The notes below the pieces were generated by a model. The model had not been told where the DNA came from. It worked only from the letters and a program-made list of their open reading frames with translations, and did no database searches. The position numbers and the translations under genes are program-made. Shown here piece after piece: positions 37,401 to 51,300 of a stretch of 64,000 bases of DNA (the stretch's first letter is position 1; each line of letters opens with the position of its first letter). Source of the stretch: Lates calcarifer (Eukaryota > Chordata > Actinopteri > Centropomidae); assembly GCF_001640805.2 (NCBI RefSeq), contig NC_066850.1, positions 1,383,149 to 1,447,148 of the forward strand. The letters are read 5' to 3'.

Positions 37401-40400
37401 ATGCCTCAGCTTCACACTGCTTTAAATGGCCCTAAAAGGCGCCAATGGCGAGTCCTCATATGGAGGGATTAAGCCTGGATGGAGGCTTAAAGTAAAACTC
37501 ATATTCATCCTCTCTGAAGACCGTTGTTGCAGAAGTAATCCACATCTCTGAAACCAGACCTGAATGGTGCAATGATGAACTTACAGCAGGTTTCGACTGA
37601 ATCTCATTCTCTTTCTCCAGATACCTCTTCTCTTCCCAGAGACTGCACAGAGGTGAGGTGAGGTAAGAGCAGGTGAGGCAGGGTGATGAGGAGAGGAGAG
37701 GGGGAGAAAATGTGAGAAAGAAAGCAAAATTAAGATAAAGAAATAACATATTTAAGTTCCTGGTTGAACAGAAAGAGGAATGCTTTTGTATTCACATTAA
37801 AAAATACATTGTGTGCAGTTTTCATTTAATCACACTTATGCTGAATCTTTCTTACTTGAAAGAGAAAGCAGCAAAAAGCGAAGGATTCTGGAAATGGGTG
37901 TCAGAAAGATTTCATAGCAACTTATTAAAAACTTCTATTATTAATGAGTGAATAAAAATGCTACATGCAACACCTCAGACACACAGTATATAAAAGAACC
38001 AGTGTGTACTGTGTATACACAAATACCTAATATGGTTTAAATGTGCACATAAAAACATTTGTATGAATTTTTCATTTCCCTGTGGCATAAGCTTTTTGAG
38101 CAGTTGATTAAAGTTTGTATGAAATAATTTCAAGTCAGCTCTGTCATTGTGAAAAACCTTACAATAGCACGTAGTGTACACCTGCACATTTCACAAAGTA
38201 AATGATATTAATCTTCCTGACAAGTTGATATATTGGATATTAAGTGATATATGGAGAAAACTGCATGAATGCTAAAATATGCGACTGGAAAAAGTGCTGA
38301 ATTCCTCTCTATCTGTTTGGCTACAGATAAAGGACGCAAAGATTTTAGAAGGCATATTTGCATGGCGAGCATCTGCTTGTCATATGCAGACGGCTAGCCA
38401 TGTGGACAGGAGAGGGAGAAGGGAGAAAGAACAGGGGGAAAAAACAGTCAGGAAGGGTTAGGGGAGGAGATCAGGCTGGAGAGGGTGAAAGAAAGGGCAG
38501 AAAGAAAGGAAGAAACTGAGATGATGAGGACAAGAGAGCTCACTACCAGAACCTGTCACAAATAATATGCCCACACAGTGTCTCACGCTGTCTATTACTG
38601 CATCCTCAGAGAATGCCCTGTAAGTGTTTTCATTTAATATTTCAATTACCGCAGGGCCTGCAACTCTCAGCCTCAGTGTGTGTGCTCTGGACTAAAAAAA
38701 CACCATATCTTCAAGATCCTATCTTTGCAATACAGTGGTGAGTTCATGTGATGCCAGTGGTTTAATATTGCTGAGGCAATCCGAGGTCGGATATAATGCA
38801 GGAGAGATGAGAAGAGAGATCTGCTTAAAAGGCTGTTAAGCTGTTGAGTAAATAAGGAGCACTGAGAATTCACTTATTCTTTGTTCTTCATCTGACTTTC
38901 CAGGATTTATCTTTAAGCTGATTACCACCTACAACTAAAAATTATTGGTCCAAATTATTATTTTAAAAACTTTCCTTTAATTTGCAGCTTTTAAATCCTC
39001 CATTTAACTTCTTTTTACTTAAATTTTCACCTAGAAATGTCATCCACCCTTTGTATTTCATTGTATCAGTTTGTCTTTTTCATACCTCCCACAGTTTCTC
39101 ACTAATCAGTTTCATACCCTGTCAATATTTTCACATTGGTGTGTATTATGTGGAGTGATTGAATGAACTTGCTGAGACTATTTACACTGCAAACATTTTG
39201 CCTATTTCTGGTGCTTCAGCTTGTTTCCTGCACAGTTCAGCTGACATTTCGACTGTTTTCATCTATGTAAATGAAAGTTCAGCTAACAGCCTTAAGTGCT
39301 TTGTTTTTATAACTCTCATATGACACCAGTGGTTCCCAAAATGCTTGGGAACCACCGGCGTACAGTATTTTTCCGTGTTGCCTAACAACGTTCCGATGAC
39401 CTCCCGAAGTTGAGTTTGTGTACAGAGAAGCAAGAGATACTCGAGTGAGTGTGTTATTTTCCATTTCTGTGGGTGTGTCTGACCTTATCTCTGACAGTGG
39501 CTTCAGCAGAAAAGAGGAAAATTGGCTGTGATGAGAAAAGAGACTCATGGGAGTGAAAGGGAAGAATTAGAGGAGAGGAACAGAACAGAATGGCTATGAG
39601 ACTGATGTCAAAACAGTACAGGGAGTACTGGTTAGTAAACAAGTTCACGCAGCCACAGCAAACATGAAAATCCCCTTCAAACTGGCGTTCGTCTCATTAA
39701 TCATGTACATCAACCCTCCACCCCCCCAGCCCATGAGATAAATCTCTCTGACTACTAAAATAGAAAGATTTTAGGCAGGGACACCCCAAAATGTCATAGA
39801 AGTTTTTATTCCTATTAGTGTAAACAGTTTGAGTAGTACAGAGAAGACGGTGTGGGCCAAGCAATATCAATACTGTGTGTTTGTTTTATACTCTCACCTT
39901 AACCTCCCTCTAAAGTCAATAAAAACTTGCAAAGATGCTGCCTCATGTAGCTCAGTGTGTGGTCCCTAGTTACCTCACTGTGACTGAGTGTGTCTGGGTG
40001 TGTGTGTGTGTGTGTGTGTGTGTGTTTATCCCTACCTGTGTATGTGTGCATGCACGCTTATGCTCTCTTACTGTACAAAGCTTCCCTGTTCACCACTCCA
40101 GTTTCACTTCTGTGCTTTGTCTGCACTCTGTCTCTTGGGTTTCTGTCTGGGGTGTGTGTGTGTGTAAATATACTGTATGTGTGTGTGTCTAAAGATAGAC
40201 AAAGCTACAGCCAAATTGCAGAGGAGCTTTGTCAAGTTTGGATCAAATCTCTTTTATTTGATTCATTTGGCATTTGATTCGATACCTGACTGAAAATGAA
40301 ACTTGTAGCATGAGTGACTGCAATAATAATGAGTGGTGTGTGTGTGTGTAGTGTATATACACACACACACATAGCTCACCACTTGAGTTGGTGTTGTGTC

Positions 40401-42617
40401 TTGTACTCTCTGTCCTCAGCAGCTTTCAGTTCATTGTATGCCTGGAGGAGCTGTTGCCTCAGTTCGTTGACCTCACTTTCAGGCTCCTCAGAGGTGCTCT
40501 GCTCCTCTGCTCTCTCCACCTCAGCTTGCAGTCTCTCCAGCTCAGCACGACACCTCTTTGCCTCGCCCAAACGCTGCATCTCAGAGTCCTGTGTGCTGTT
40601 GGATGAAACAATGATTTAAGTATGTGGAATGCAGTATACAGGTCCCACATACTAACTCATGGTTTCATAGTAACCAGAGTAAATCTAAATCCTTATTTTC
40701 TTTGCATTCTGCTGTTTTTGCATCTATTTTTTCTCTCTCTTCTCTTTGCACAGCAATAAAGGACTTTTTCATATTATATTAAACTGACAATGAGCTATTC
40801 TCAAAATAAATCCAAGGTCAAATCATGTCACTACAAACAATCAAAAGCCTTCACTCTTGTCTGAAAACATTTTTTTTTCACAAAACTTGTGGCACAATAG
40901 GCATGTAAACATACTCAAGCTGCTGATTTTCATGATAGGCTTCTGAGTACTCAGCCAATTAATTTTAATTTTCTTCCACTTGTTTTCACAAGAAATTGGG
41001 GCCTGAAAGTTAATTTCACTCCTTGTATTATGTGCCTTGGTGGTGGTTTTGATAATCACGGTTCAATCACAGATTTAATAAAGCTTAAAAAGAAATATGC
41101 TTTGGGGCATGCCTTTGAAAACTCTCTCTCTGTTACAGTCAGTTGTACCTTGCTCATACTGCCTCAGCCACATGCTTGCTTCCACCTCTTTGCCCAAGTT
41201 ATTATTGGTGCTTTGGCTCAGCTAAGTGAGTGAGAAATAAGCCTAATCCAGGTTTCAGGGGCCAGTGGCTGATGTCACAGATGCTGCCTCCATGTTTTCA
41301 ACTGTGTTTAAGAGCAGCACAGCTACATCTGATAAGGTATTCAAGTTCTTTTCAAGGACATTTCAGTTGGATGCATTATGGCTTGAGTAAAGCTCTGAAG
41401 TCTCCCCTCTTAACTTCTCCAATGTGCTGCATCTTTCAGCATCTTTGCAGTCAAATATTGCTTCACAAAACAGGGAAACATACCGCTTCAGAGTGTCATG
41501 CAGCAGCCTGTAGCTGGCTTTCAGCTGGGCTGCTTTGGTCTGGCTGATCTTGCCCAATGACACCAACTGAGGAACACAAATATTATCAATGATATGGACC
41601 TGGAAACAATCTGTAAAGAAGAATATGCAGGTAGCACCAATATAAATCATCATTTATAGTTTATAGTAACCCTGAGTGTGTCAGCATTTCCAAACTTCTC
41701 TCAGCATAGGACTGGTGCCTGGGATATACAAATTCCCCCTGTGTCAATCATTCACATCTGAACAATCCAGACAACACAGCAGCACCTAGACAGTTTGGCT
41801 TCATTCAGCTAAGTTTTCATATTTTCCTGCATGGGTGTGTCAGCTCAGGTTTCACTTTTTCAGAGTCTTTGATCTGACCTCACGCTGCCTGTATAAAAAC
41901 TAAGATATTAATAGAATATCACATTCTGAGGAAATCTCTTGTTGTCGTTTCCCCCCGGACAGAATATGCAATAGGGCAATATTGCTAGGAACCAGATACA
42001 TTTCTGACCAGTAAGCAGTTTTGTGTAATATTGTTTAGCGACAAAATTAAGTTCCAGAAGTAGAAAACTAAATCACTAGAGACTCCAAAAGAGTTTTGGA
42101 TTTCATAATAGTCAAAACTTTTTGACAAAAAAACTGCTTTGTTTCTGCTGTGATATGCTCAAATTTCAGTTACTGTTGTTTAAAAAAATAAGCTTCTTTA
42201 TATCTGTCTGGACTGGCAAACACAAGTTGTGATCGACTACAACAAACTTCCTGATGTCTGTAAAAGGGATTTAACCCAAGTTGGGCTGAATAAACTTTTA
42301 TCACCACAGTATCAGAACACCTTATCACAATCAGCATAAAAAACAAACCTCCCCCTATCTGCCATCTCAAAGGGAGAGGAAAAATTATTGAAAATAGCCC
42401 ATATATATAAAGATAAGCACATCAATTGAGATTAAAAGGGAAAAAAAAAGTACCATTAGGCCTGAATGATTTGAAAAAGTTGATAAGGAAAGATACACAG
42501 CTGTGGCAAAAAACAAAACAAAACACAGCGAAGAAAAAGATACCAGGTCAGACGTATAGTAAAAAAGGAGAATTATCTGCAAGAGTTGCTGTGAAATTTC
42601 TCTCTGTGGTAATGTTG

Positions 42618-42653
<36 letters not shown>

Positions 42654-45209
42654 CAGTGATGGAAACAGAGGACAGGTGTTGTTCCTCCTCTTATCTTCAG
42701 AGCCAGGTTGGTAAGAGTGGGGGAGTAATGAGGGATAGCCTTGTCTGTATCAAAGAGCTGCAGGAGCTGAGGATATCTCAGGTCAGACTGTGTAGCAGGT
42801 AATCTAACGGCAATGAACACACACAAATGCTCTGATTATATACATACACACACGGACTGATATCTCCCCCCCGACTTCAAACATTAGAGGTAGCCGATTA
42901 TGTTTTTAGCTTCATTCCATTATGTTGTTTATCTGGCTGTCGTCAAATGTGCTCACAGGGGCAAGACCACGTCCCAAGGGCTGAGAGGATAGAGATATAA
43001 ATGTTGTGAATGATGTAGATTAGGGCTCTTGCTAATATGATTTATTCAGTTTGCATTAGCCGTCACCCAAGGTCACATCACTACAAAGAAAACACCTGAC
43101 TAGTATTACATGATCTGTGTTTAAAACATTTTAAGCATAGTGAAATCTCTCGCCCTTACATCTTGAAATGTTAAAAGTCATCTGGTTCTAATTGATTTCT
43201 AACTGTGTAATCTAATTTTGTCTAAAAAAAAAAAAAAAAAAGTGAAAATTACAGGAATATGTGAAATCATCCCGTTGCACTGAAACGAAAATAGCAATTT
43301 AAAACAGAATTTTGCGGTTAAGCAACATTTTTAAGAGGTCAGTCGTGTGTTTTCATGCAGCAAAAACCAGTGATGTGACAGACATCCCAGCCAAACACTG
43401 GGCATTTATCTGAGAGAAGCAGCCTAAAGCGGTTTCAGCCAGCCTCTCTAATTCTGGTGCCAAGACTTATCTTCAGCAGTATAGAGTATTGGAGGCTTTT
43501 ACAGGGTGGCTGCATTGGAGGGCTCACATGTGGCAGAGCATCTTTGAAGTGAGATAGAGACAATCACTGGGAGATATTTTATGCAAGCACACAGACTGCA
43601 TGCCTGTCTATTTACCTCCCTCACACGTGCACGACTTGGCGAGAGCAAGCATGTGATCTGTGCTGCAGAACACCACGAAAACCTTCCAGTGATTTGGAGT
43701 GTGTGGTGCAGCAGGTATGTGAAGTGTGTAACAAAAAGAAGCTGCAGGCTTTAATACTCTGTACCCTCAGGAAAAAAAATAATGACCATCACCACTAAGC
43801 ACAGCGCTGCATTCCACTGTGTGATGGAGAGAATCATCTTTCCTCTGTGTGTATCTCTACCTTCATGTCTACATATTGACTGTTTGAATTGGAGTCGAGC
43901 CTACAGACAGACTGAATCACTTTGTTAGAAGTTTTTTGTGCTGTAATATTTTCCCTTCTGGAGCGTTCCTCCATCAGGGCCGCGAGCCACTTCTGGATGT
44001 GAAATCAATTACTGAAACTGTGTCACTTCTACAGAAATATGACAAGTGCATGAGCCATCCAACACCTCGGAAAAAAAAATCCAATTACAGAACCCGTGGT
44101 TATGAGTCATGTAATGTGCTGAAACAATAGCCATGGCCCACAAACACATAATCAGCGCAAAGTTCATGAAAACTACAAGAACTTTATAACAAGACTCCAA
44201 GTAGGGAAACATCCGGATGGACAAAGACGCTGGGTGGAGTGACGCCAAGTCTGGTAACTCTGCAGAATAAACAATTCATTTTAATGACTTTTCATTGCTT
44301 CATCATTACTATTAGACGCCCCATGAATTTGCCTAATGTATGAATAATGTTTGTGGGAGAGAACAAGTGCAATGTTAGCTGCATCAATCTAAAAACCACC
44401 AAAAATGACCACATCACCGCATCTTCATTATACACCAAAACAAGTGTATTGTTTATTGTTGATTAATAAACACTTAATAATCTGTTTGCTTTGTTAAATA
44501 TTTAAACAAATGAGGTAAACCAATCCATAAATCCATCAGTGGTGACATCACAGCACATTAAAAATTGCTTTTGACACATGGATAACAAAACATTAAAGAA
44601 ACCAACATATAGAAGCTGTGGTGTATGCTACATTTTCTTAATGAGGCACTACTTAGCCATCAGAGCATATCTTCTCTAAATTGGATTGGCTTTTCATGAC
44701 TATTCATGTTAACGTAGTGTGAAGTGTGTACTCTGCAGGTGTGCTATTTTGGAAATTTTTTTAAAAGTCTGTAATGAATCTTAGGCTCAATTTGCAACAT
44801 CCTTATGAATCCAGAAAAAACAAGCTGTTTTTACAAATTGGAACAAACCCTCTCTATTGTTGCTGCAGGCTATCCATGGATTTTGCAGTAATTGCGCCCA
44901 CCTGACCTCAATTTGGACATAGCGTGTGGCTGGTGGGGGCGAGCCAGTGTTTTTCAGTAAAGCTTTGGAATCTGAAGTGTGTTGAGACAAGGCCTTTAAA
45001 ATTTCTCGGACATCTAAAGCCCACCAAAACACAAAAAAGTGATAAAACGTCACCCTAACGGTAATCGAATGGTTGGTTCCTGTGTGCACTGAGTCATTTT
45101 GTTTTTCAGGGAAATGAGCTGACTTTAGAGTGAGGCAGGACGGCACCATGCACAGACTGCAGGCAGAGGACCTATACCTTTTCTCTCCTCACCTCCCTCC
45201 CTGCCACTT

Positions 45210-45241
<32 letters not shown>

Positions 45242-45367
45242 CCCCCCCACCCCAACTCCCATAATCTCTGTCTGCATCTCTGTGGTTTTTTAACAATGCT
45301 GCTGATATTGTGCTTTGCATTACGCAATAGTGCTGCCCCTCCCATCCTCTCTAACTCAGCACTCTCC

Positions 45368-45399
<32 letters not shown>

Positions 45400-48300
45400 G
45401 CCCCTCTCGCTCACTCCCTCCCTCCCTCCCTCGTCCTGATATTAATGACACAGCTATCTGAGGCAGCGGCAGTTCCCCTGCGCTCTCTCCCTCCTGCAGG
45501 CTGCGCTCATACACACACTTCAACCAATAGGATACTGGACACACATTCACATACTGTTACTCTTTCAGACAATCTGCAGCTGCACACAAACACACACTCT
45601 ATTACAGGCACTCACACTCTTTAAGTTAACATCAGAGGCAGTTGTAGACACTTTCACTTCACACACTTATTTCTTCTTTACAAATTTCACGCAGAAGAAT
45701 GAGGACAATTGCGCTTTGCGTTTGTGCCAGTCTCCTGCTTACAGCCACCCTGGTGCCGCACACCAGCCGGGCAGCGGACTTCCCCGGCAACTCACAGCAG
45801 AGATGGGATGCTAGAGGACCTTACACTTTGGGATCTGAATCCGGTGCCCCCGCCTCCTGCCCCATGAAACTGAGACCCTCGGGCCAGTGCGGGAGCTCTG
45901 GGGCCAGGGCGGAGGAGGGGGAGGACTGCCCCTATCAGCTCACCTTGCCTCCCCTCACCATCCAGCTGCCCAAGCAGTTCAGGCTGCTGGAGAAGACGAT
46001 GAAGGAGCTGCAGAGCCTGAAGGAGGTGGTGAACAAGCTGAGGAGTGGGTGCCAAGAGTGCCGTGGGACGCGTAACAGTGGAGCTTTTGGACATCAGCAA
46101 GCTGACCAAGGACAGAGGGATGCTGGGGAAGAGGGGAGACTGGACCTGATGGGACAGGAAGTGCAAGACGGGTCCAGCCAAGAGGAGAGGGGAGATGGGA
46201 TGGTCCCTGGAGCTACTGTGGACGGTACTGGACTGGGACAAGGTTCTATTTTTGGGAAAATTACACCAAGCCCAAGCACAATGCAGGAGATGCAGGTAAG
46301 AAGTCTCACCGAGAAAAGAGACTATTTTGATTGGAAAATTCAGGACTTTAAAAATGAACCATATTCTGATTGTTCCACTTGGTTCAGTGCAAAGAGGAAC
46401 CCAGGTCAATATTCAGAAATCTTTTTTTCAGAATTCAGAATTTCTCATAGCTGATATCTGTGAAGTTTATGTTGTCAGCCTAATCCACATTAGGGCAGGC
46501 AATACTTTGTTTGATGTCACATGAGAAAAGACATTAAAATTTGGCATTGCACCAACTGTAAGAATCCATTCTGTAAACATTTAGAGGTCTGCGCAGTACA
46601 GCACGATAGTGGTGCTACATCTTCTTTTTCTTCTGTCAAAACCACTTAAATTCCCTGTAAGCCTGTATCATTATCAGCCCTGATAAGCTTCTAGAGAAAC
46701 TGATCTAAACCAACTAAAATGTGCTTTATAAACATTCTAGGTACAAAGTCACCTAAATATGCCCAGTTGAATGTACCCAGCTGGAATGTAAACTGACCAA
46801 ATGTTAACAGACCTGTAAAATCCTACCTGGCACCAATCCACCAGGGAAAATTCCTGGTTCTGTAAACAGGGTGGGGAATCAGCCTTTAGACATCAGCCAA
46901 ATGGCAGTAAATTTCACCCTGTCTGGTGGGTTTGTTGACTCTCACAGCCACTTTGGCAGACGGCCAACCATCACGCAAACTCGTTCCTATTCTAAAATTC
47001 AAATTGGCTGGTAAAACAATGAAGGAGACTGGTGACTTCAGTAATCCACCTGCTTTTTATTCGGTGCACAGAGATAATTTCCTTCCTCCCCCTTCACCAC
47101 CTCCCCAATCTCCCCCTCCTCCCCCTCCTCCTGCTCTGGCCCTTCCCAGGTGAAGCTGAATAGGATGTCAGCCAGCCTGCGCAACTCCAGGAACCGGATC
47201 TCGGTTCTGCAGGGTCGTCTGGAGGGGCTCAACCTGCTCAACATGGACAACGTGCAGGCTATGGTGGACAGACGGGTGGAGAACATCACCAGAGTGGTCA
47301 ACAAGCTGAGCTCCACCTGCACTACTCAGTGTGCAGTACAGAATTCCCCTCAGTGTAAGCCTGCTTTTAGTATGATTAGTTTGGAAGCATTTTTATTTTG
47401 TTTTTTAACACCCCAGTCCTTCTCTCCAATTATTTTTTCTCTTCAGTCTTACCTTGTCCTTTGAAAACCACTCTCCATTTTCTCGGCTATGTATTCTGTG
47501 TTTTCTATTGTATTATATTCTATTCTGTTCTATCTTTGCTATTTCAAAAGATGTCTCTCCTCTGCTCTCCTCCTCTCTTGCATTTTTCTGTACTCTCTCT
47601 GAGCATGATCAAGAAGCCTGTTCTCTATTCTTCTCTATTCCCTCAAATTCACCACAGATGTTGTTATGGTAATGAAACTCCGGCACACACCAAAACACAT
47701 CCAGCGGTTTTGGGTTGCTGCGAGGTGACTTCTCTGGCGCGGGATCTATCCAATCATGCCTAAGTGGACATGGCGACTTGTAATCGCTACAAACAGCCAA
47801 ACTCTGGGTGGTCACCTTCGCCCAGTGAGGCCTGTCTTTCTGGGAAATAGGAAATGAGCTCTTTCAGGCTGACAGTGACCTTCAGTGGTGTGTTGCAACA
47901 TGCCTTCTCCATTACCACTAAGAACAACACAACATTATTTTGGAGAGATTTGTATAATCACGAGAAAAGGATTTTTCCATCACCTTTAAAAAAAAGACAC
48001 TGTAGTACTCTACATTACTACAGTAGAGTCTGTCTACTCACTGTAGCCACAGCAAAATAGTTTAAGCTTGAGGTCATACTGGACGTGAGTGAAGCAATAT
48101 GACAACTAGGGTCAAAGTGAGATTTTAAATTACCTCTTATATAACGATTTCTACTACTCTCCATATGAAGCAACTCAAAAAAAGGAGGGAGGGAGAAAAG
48201 AGAGAGAGAGAGAGAGAGAGAGACACATACTTGGCACCTATAGTACACACTATAGTACATAGTGTGAAGACTTTAAAAAATCAGCTAAAAAGGGGAGTGG

Positions 48301-51300
48301 AGTGCAAAAACTTATCAGCTGGGATTGCAAACTAGTGAAGCATAACAGACATTCCACTTTACATTGATGTAAAAGCTTATTTGGACGAGGGCGCAGCTGA
48401 AACGCAGCCCACTTTTCAGACTGGAACTGAATAATATCCAGATACTGCATGAGTGAATGTGACACTATATTGGGGCTTTTATGTGGAAAACAGATGCAAG
48501 CTTATTCCTAAGTAGATTAGCTGGGACAGTGGTGTGAAGGAAACGCTAGCTTTTTCACTTCGGTGCTTTTTCTCCTGTGAACTTGCCTCTTTCTCCTTCA
48601 GACTCTCCTTCAATTCTTCTTTTTTTTTTGCTCATACATTTATCCCAAGCACATCTGTACTTCCATCTATCCATTTTGCTTCTTTTCTCCCCTGTTGCAT
48701 GCTATCGAATGAATTTTTCATTCATCTTCTCTTGTCCCAACTTTCCCTGTGTCTCGCTCTCTCTCTTTTAATCCCCTTTTTCCTGGTGCCTCCCCCACCC
48801 CTCTCCTCTTCTGGAGGTCATGCTCTTGAGTGCTCGTTCCTGCATAAAACAACTAACTCTCATTATCTCTTGCCAACAACACAAGAAGTAATGTAGGCAG
48901 CTTTCCCCAACATTAGTCACGGATGGCACGCAGGGTCAGTAACACTTGTCTTTGTACATCAATCTGTCATGTTAAGCTCAAGAGCCAGCAAATTATTCTT
49001 GCTGCAAGTTAGGAAATCATGCCTGGTGGTGTCTGAAGTGAATCCAACAGAAGTAGACAAGAGACAGCTGTTGTTACCATGGTAATGAACCAAAGTCAAA
49101 TGATGATGAAGACCTCTGTAGTTTCACAACATCGATATAAACAATTGTTGCTTCACTCAAGTGATCCTTCTAAATCAAAAACGACATATAAACTGAAGAC
49201 TTTTCCTTGTATATTCAGTCCTATATTTATATTCATCTTCATTCATCCTCAATCATCTTAAAAAATGGATACCAGATGCTGATTTAATATAACCTCTCTA
49301 CTTGCCATTAATACTACATAGTAAAAAAATGTTGTTTTCCCGTTGTTTATCACAACGTCAAAAGTGCTTAGTGAAGCAATTCATGGCTAAATGGTCCCCC
49401 TGACTCCTTCCTAAACTATCCAGCTGCTGAACTGTAGCTAAACCATTAAATAACTGTTAAACAGAGATTTGCACAAACCAAACTGAAATGCTGTTTTCAT
49501 CCAAAGCCAGACAAGCAGACATAAGGTGACCACAGCTTATGAAGATTCTGTCAAGATTACATTTTTTCAGGAGACGTCATAGGAGGCAGATGTTTATATC
49601 TAGATAGGAGCGGTGGTGATGGATCATTGGCAAGTAAATCTTAACAGCTCACACATGGGCAGGGATTTTTTTTAGAAAAGTCAGCCACACTGGTACAGCT
49701 CATTAAGCTACACTACAGCTCAAACAACATTTACACTTGAGTGGGTTTAGAAAAGGCATTTAAGGACATTCCAAAATACATTTAATAACTTTTCATCCCT
49801 TTATTCAAATTAGTTTGTTCAAAGCCAAAAATGTAACATGCAGCCAATAAAACCCTAGCATTTAGCACCCAGACATTTTAGGCTAACCATCAAACTGGAC
49901 TAATAATGTTTATCAAGATGCTTTTATTGCTCCCAGCTCACAAAGCCATAAACATTCATTTTTCCCTCTTTGCTAATTCCCATTCCTGCCTCAAGCACTA
50001 ATCTTTACTTTCACTCCAGCAAGACGTATTGATACCTTGAGGTGAATGGACAGGAATTCATGTTACTGCTCAGTTACATTAACTCGATTATAGACTGAGA
50101 GAATGGATGCCTGGTCCGCTACACTGTCAGGAACTGCTTGTCTGCAATGTGGCAACACAACTTCCTAAAGGAAGGGTGTTTCTTTTCTGTGATAGTTTCA
50201 TTGTGTCAAAACTGACAGTCGTATTCATTTTAAGCTGATTTTGTGGGGAAAGATTATACTATCACTTCGGATACACACTTCCTCCCATTGCAGGTGCTAA
50301 TCTTACATGAGTACTGGTTGTCACACAGGCATACTTCCTTGATAAGACAGTTGCCTTCCTTTTATGCCATATATCTGTCTAGAGCCAAACAAGCAGTGTG
50401 GTATTGAAGCATCAGTTGGTCATGAAGTCATCTATAAAAGCATGTCAGTCAATTCATCAGCTTTTAAAAGAGAGCAGCCAACATTTATAGAGTTATGGAA
50501 GTTAATAAGCAAGAAGGCAGGCAAAGCAATCAGCTACCCCAACAGTCAGACAGCCAATCAGCTAACGGTCATTTGGCCATCAGTGCTGATATTAGAGTTA
50601 TTTAGGTCAGGCACAGTGCCAGACGTACCAAGATGAGGTGGCTCTTGTCTGTCTAGGGACACTGGCGGCCTCGGTCAGACAGATGGGGACAAATGAAGAG
50701 AGGGAAAAGATGTGAAGTGGAGAAACTACAGTCAGACGCTTCAAGCGAAGGAGACACTCAAAGAATTTACAGGTCAATACTTTGAATGCCGAGTGCAGAC
50801 AGAGCTGTTGACGTGACAAGGATAAATATTAACTCTCACATTCGACTCCCAGAATGCTCTCCATATGGAGTGGGCTACCATCTGCAGCCATTTTGCACCT
50901 TAAGTACTTTGTGTAATATGACAGGAAAACAAAGTCGATGGTTATAGAGTCAAACCAACCAAATATATGAATGGTGTTTTCATTTTGTGCACCATGTACT
51001 TGTTACAAACACCTTCTCCTCATTTAATCATGAGGGAAGAAAACTCAAGTCTAACCTTGCAATAACTGCATTCCAGTCCACCAACACTATTCGGTCTAGA
51101 CTTCTCCCCCCTACACCTTAAAAGACCTGATGTTTAACCGTCTGTACTCTCCCCTCCCTCCTTACGCCATTGTAATCTACTAAACCACTAAACAGATTTA
51201 GCAGTATGACAAAACTGTAACAGCGGTGGAGGGCGTCGAACAAACTCAGGAGGGGTCCGCATGCTGCCTGCCCAGTGTCACGATGATTTAGGCCCCAGGT

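Larger units (their letters stand above)
41567..45698. other. ccdc146 intron 2, part downstream of fgl2 in ccdc146 sense
   Basis: Holds (TG)n at 42621-42651, an A-run at 43225-43242 and the fgl2 upstream region with CT tracts. No further gene recognised. Confidence 0.5.

Noticed and set aside
45792..46409. 205-codon minus-strand frame opposite fgl2 exon 1
   Set aside because: Shadow of the GC-rich, strongly coding plus-strand exon; no start context, splice logic or family of its own.
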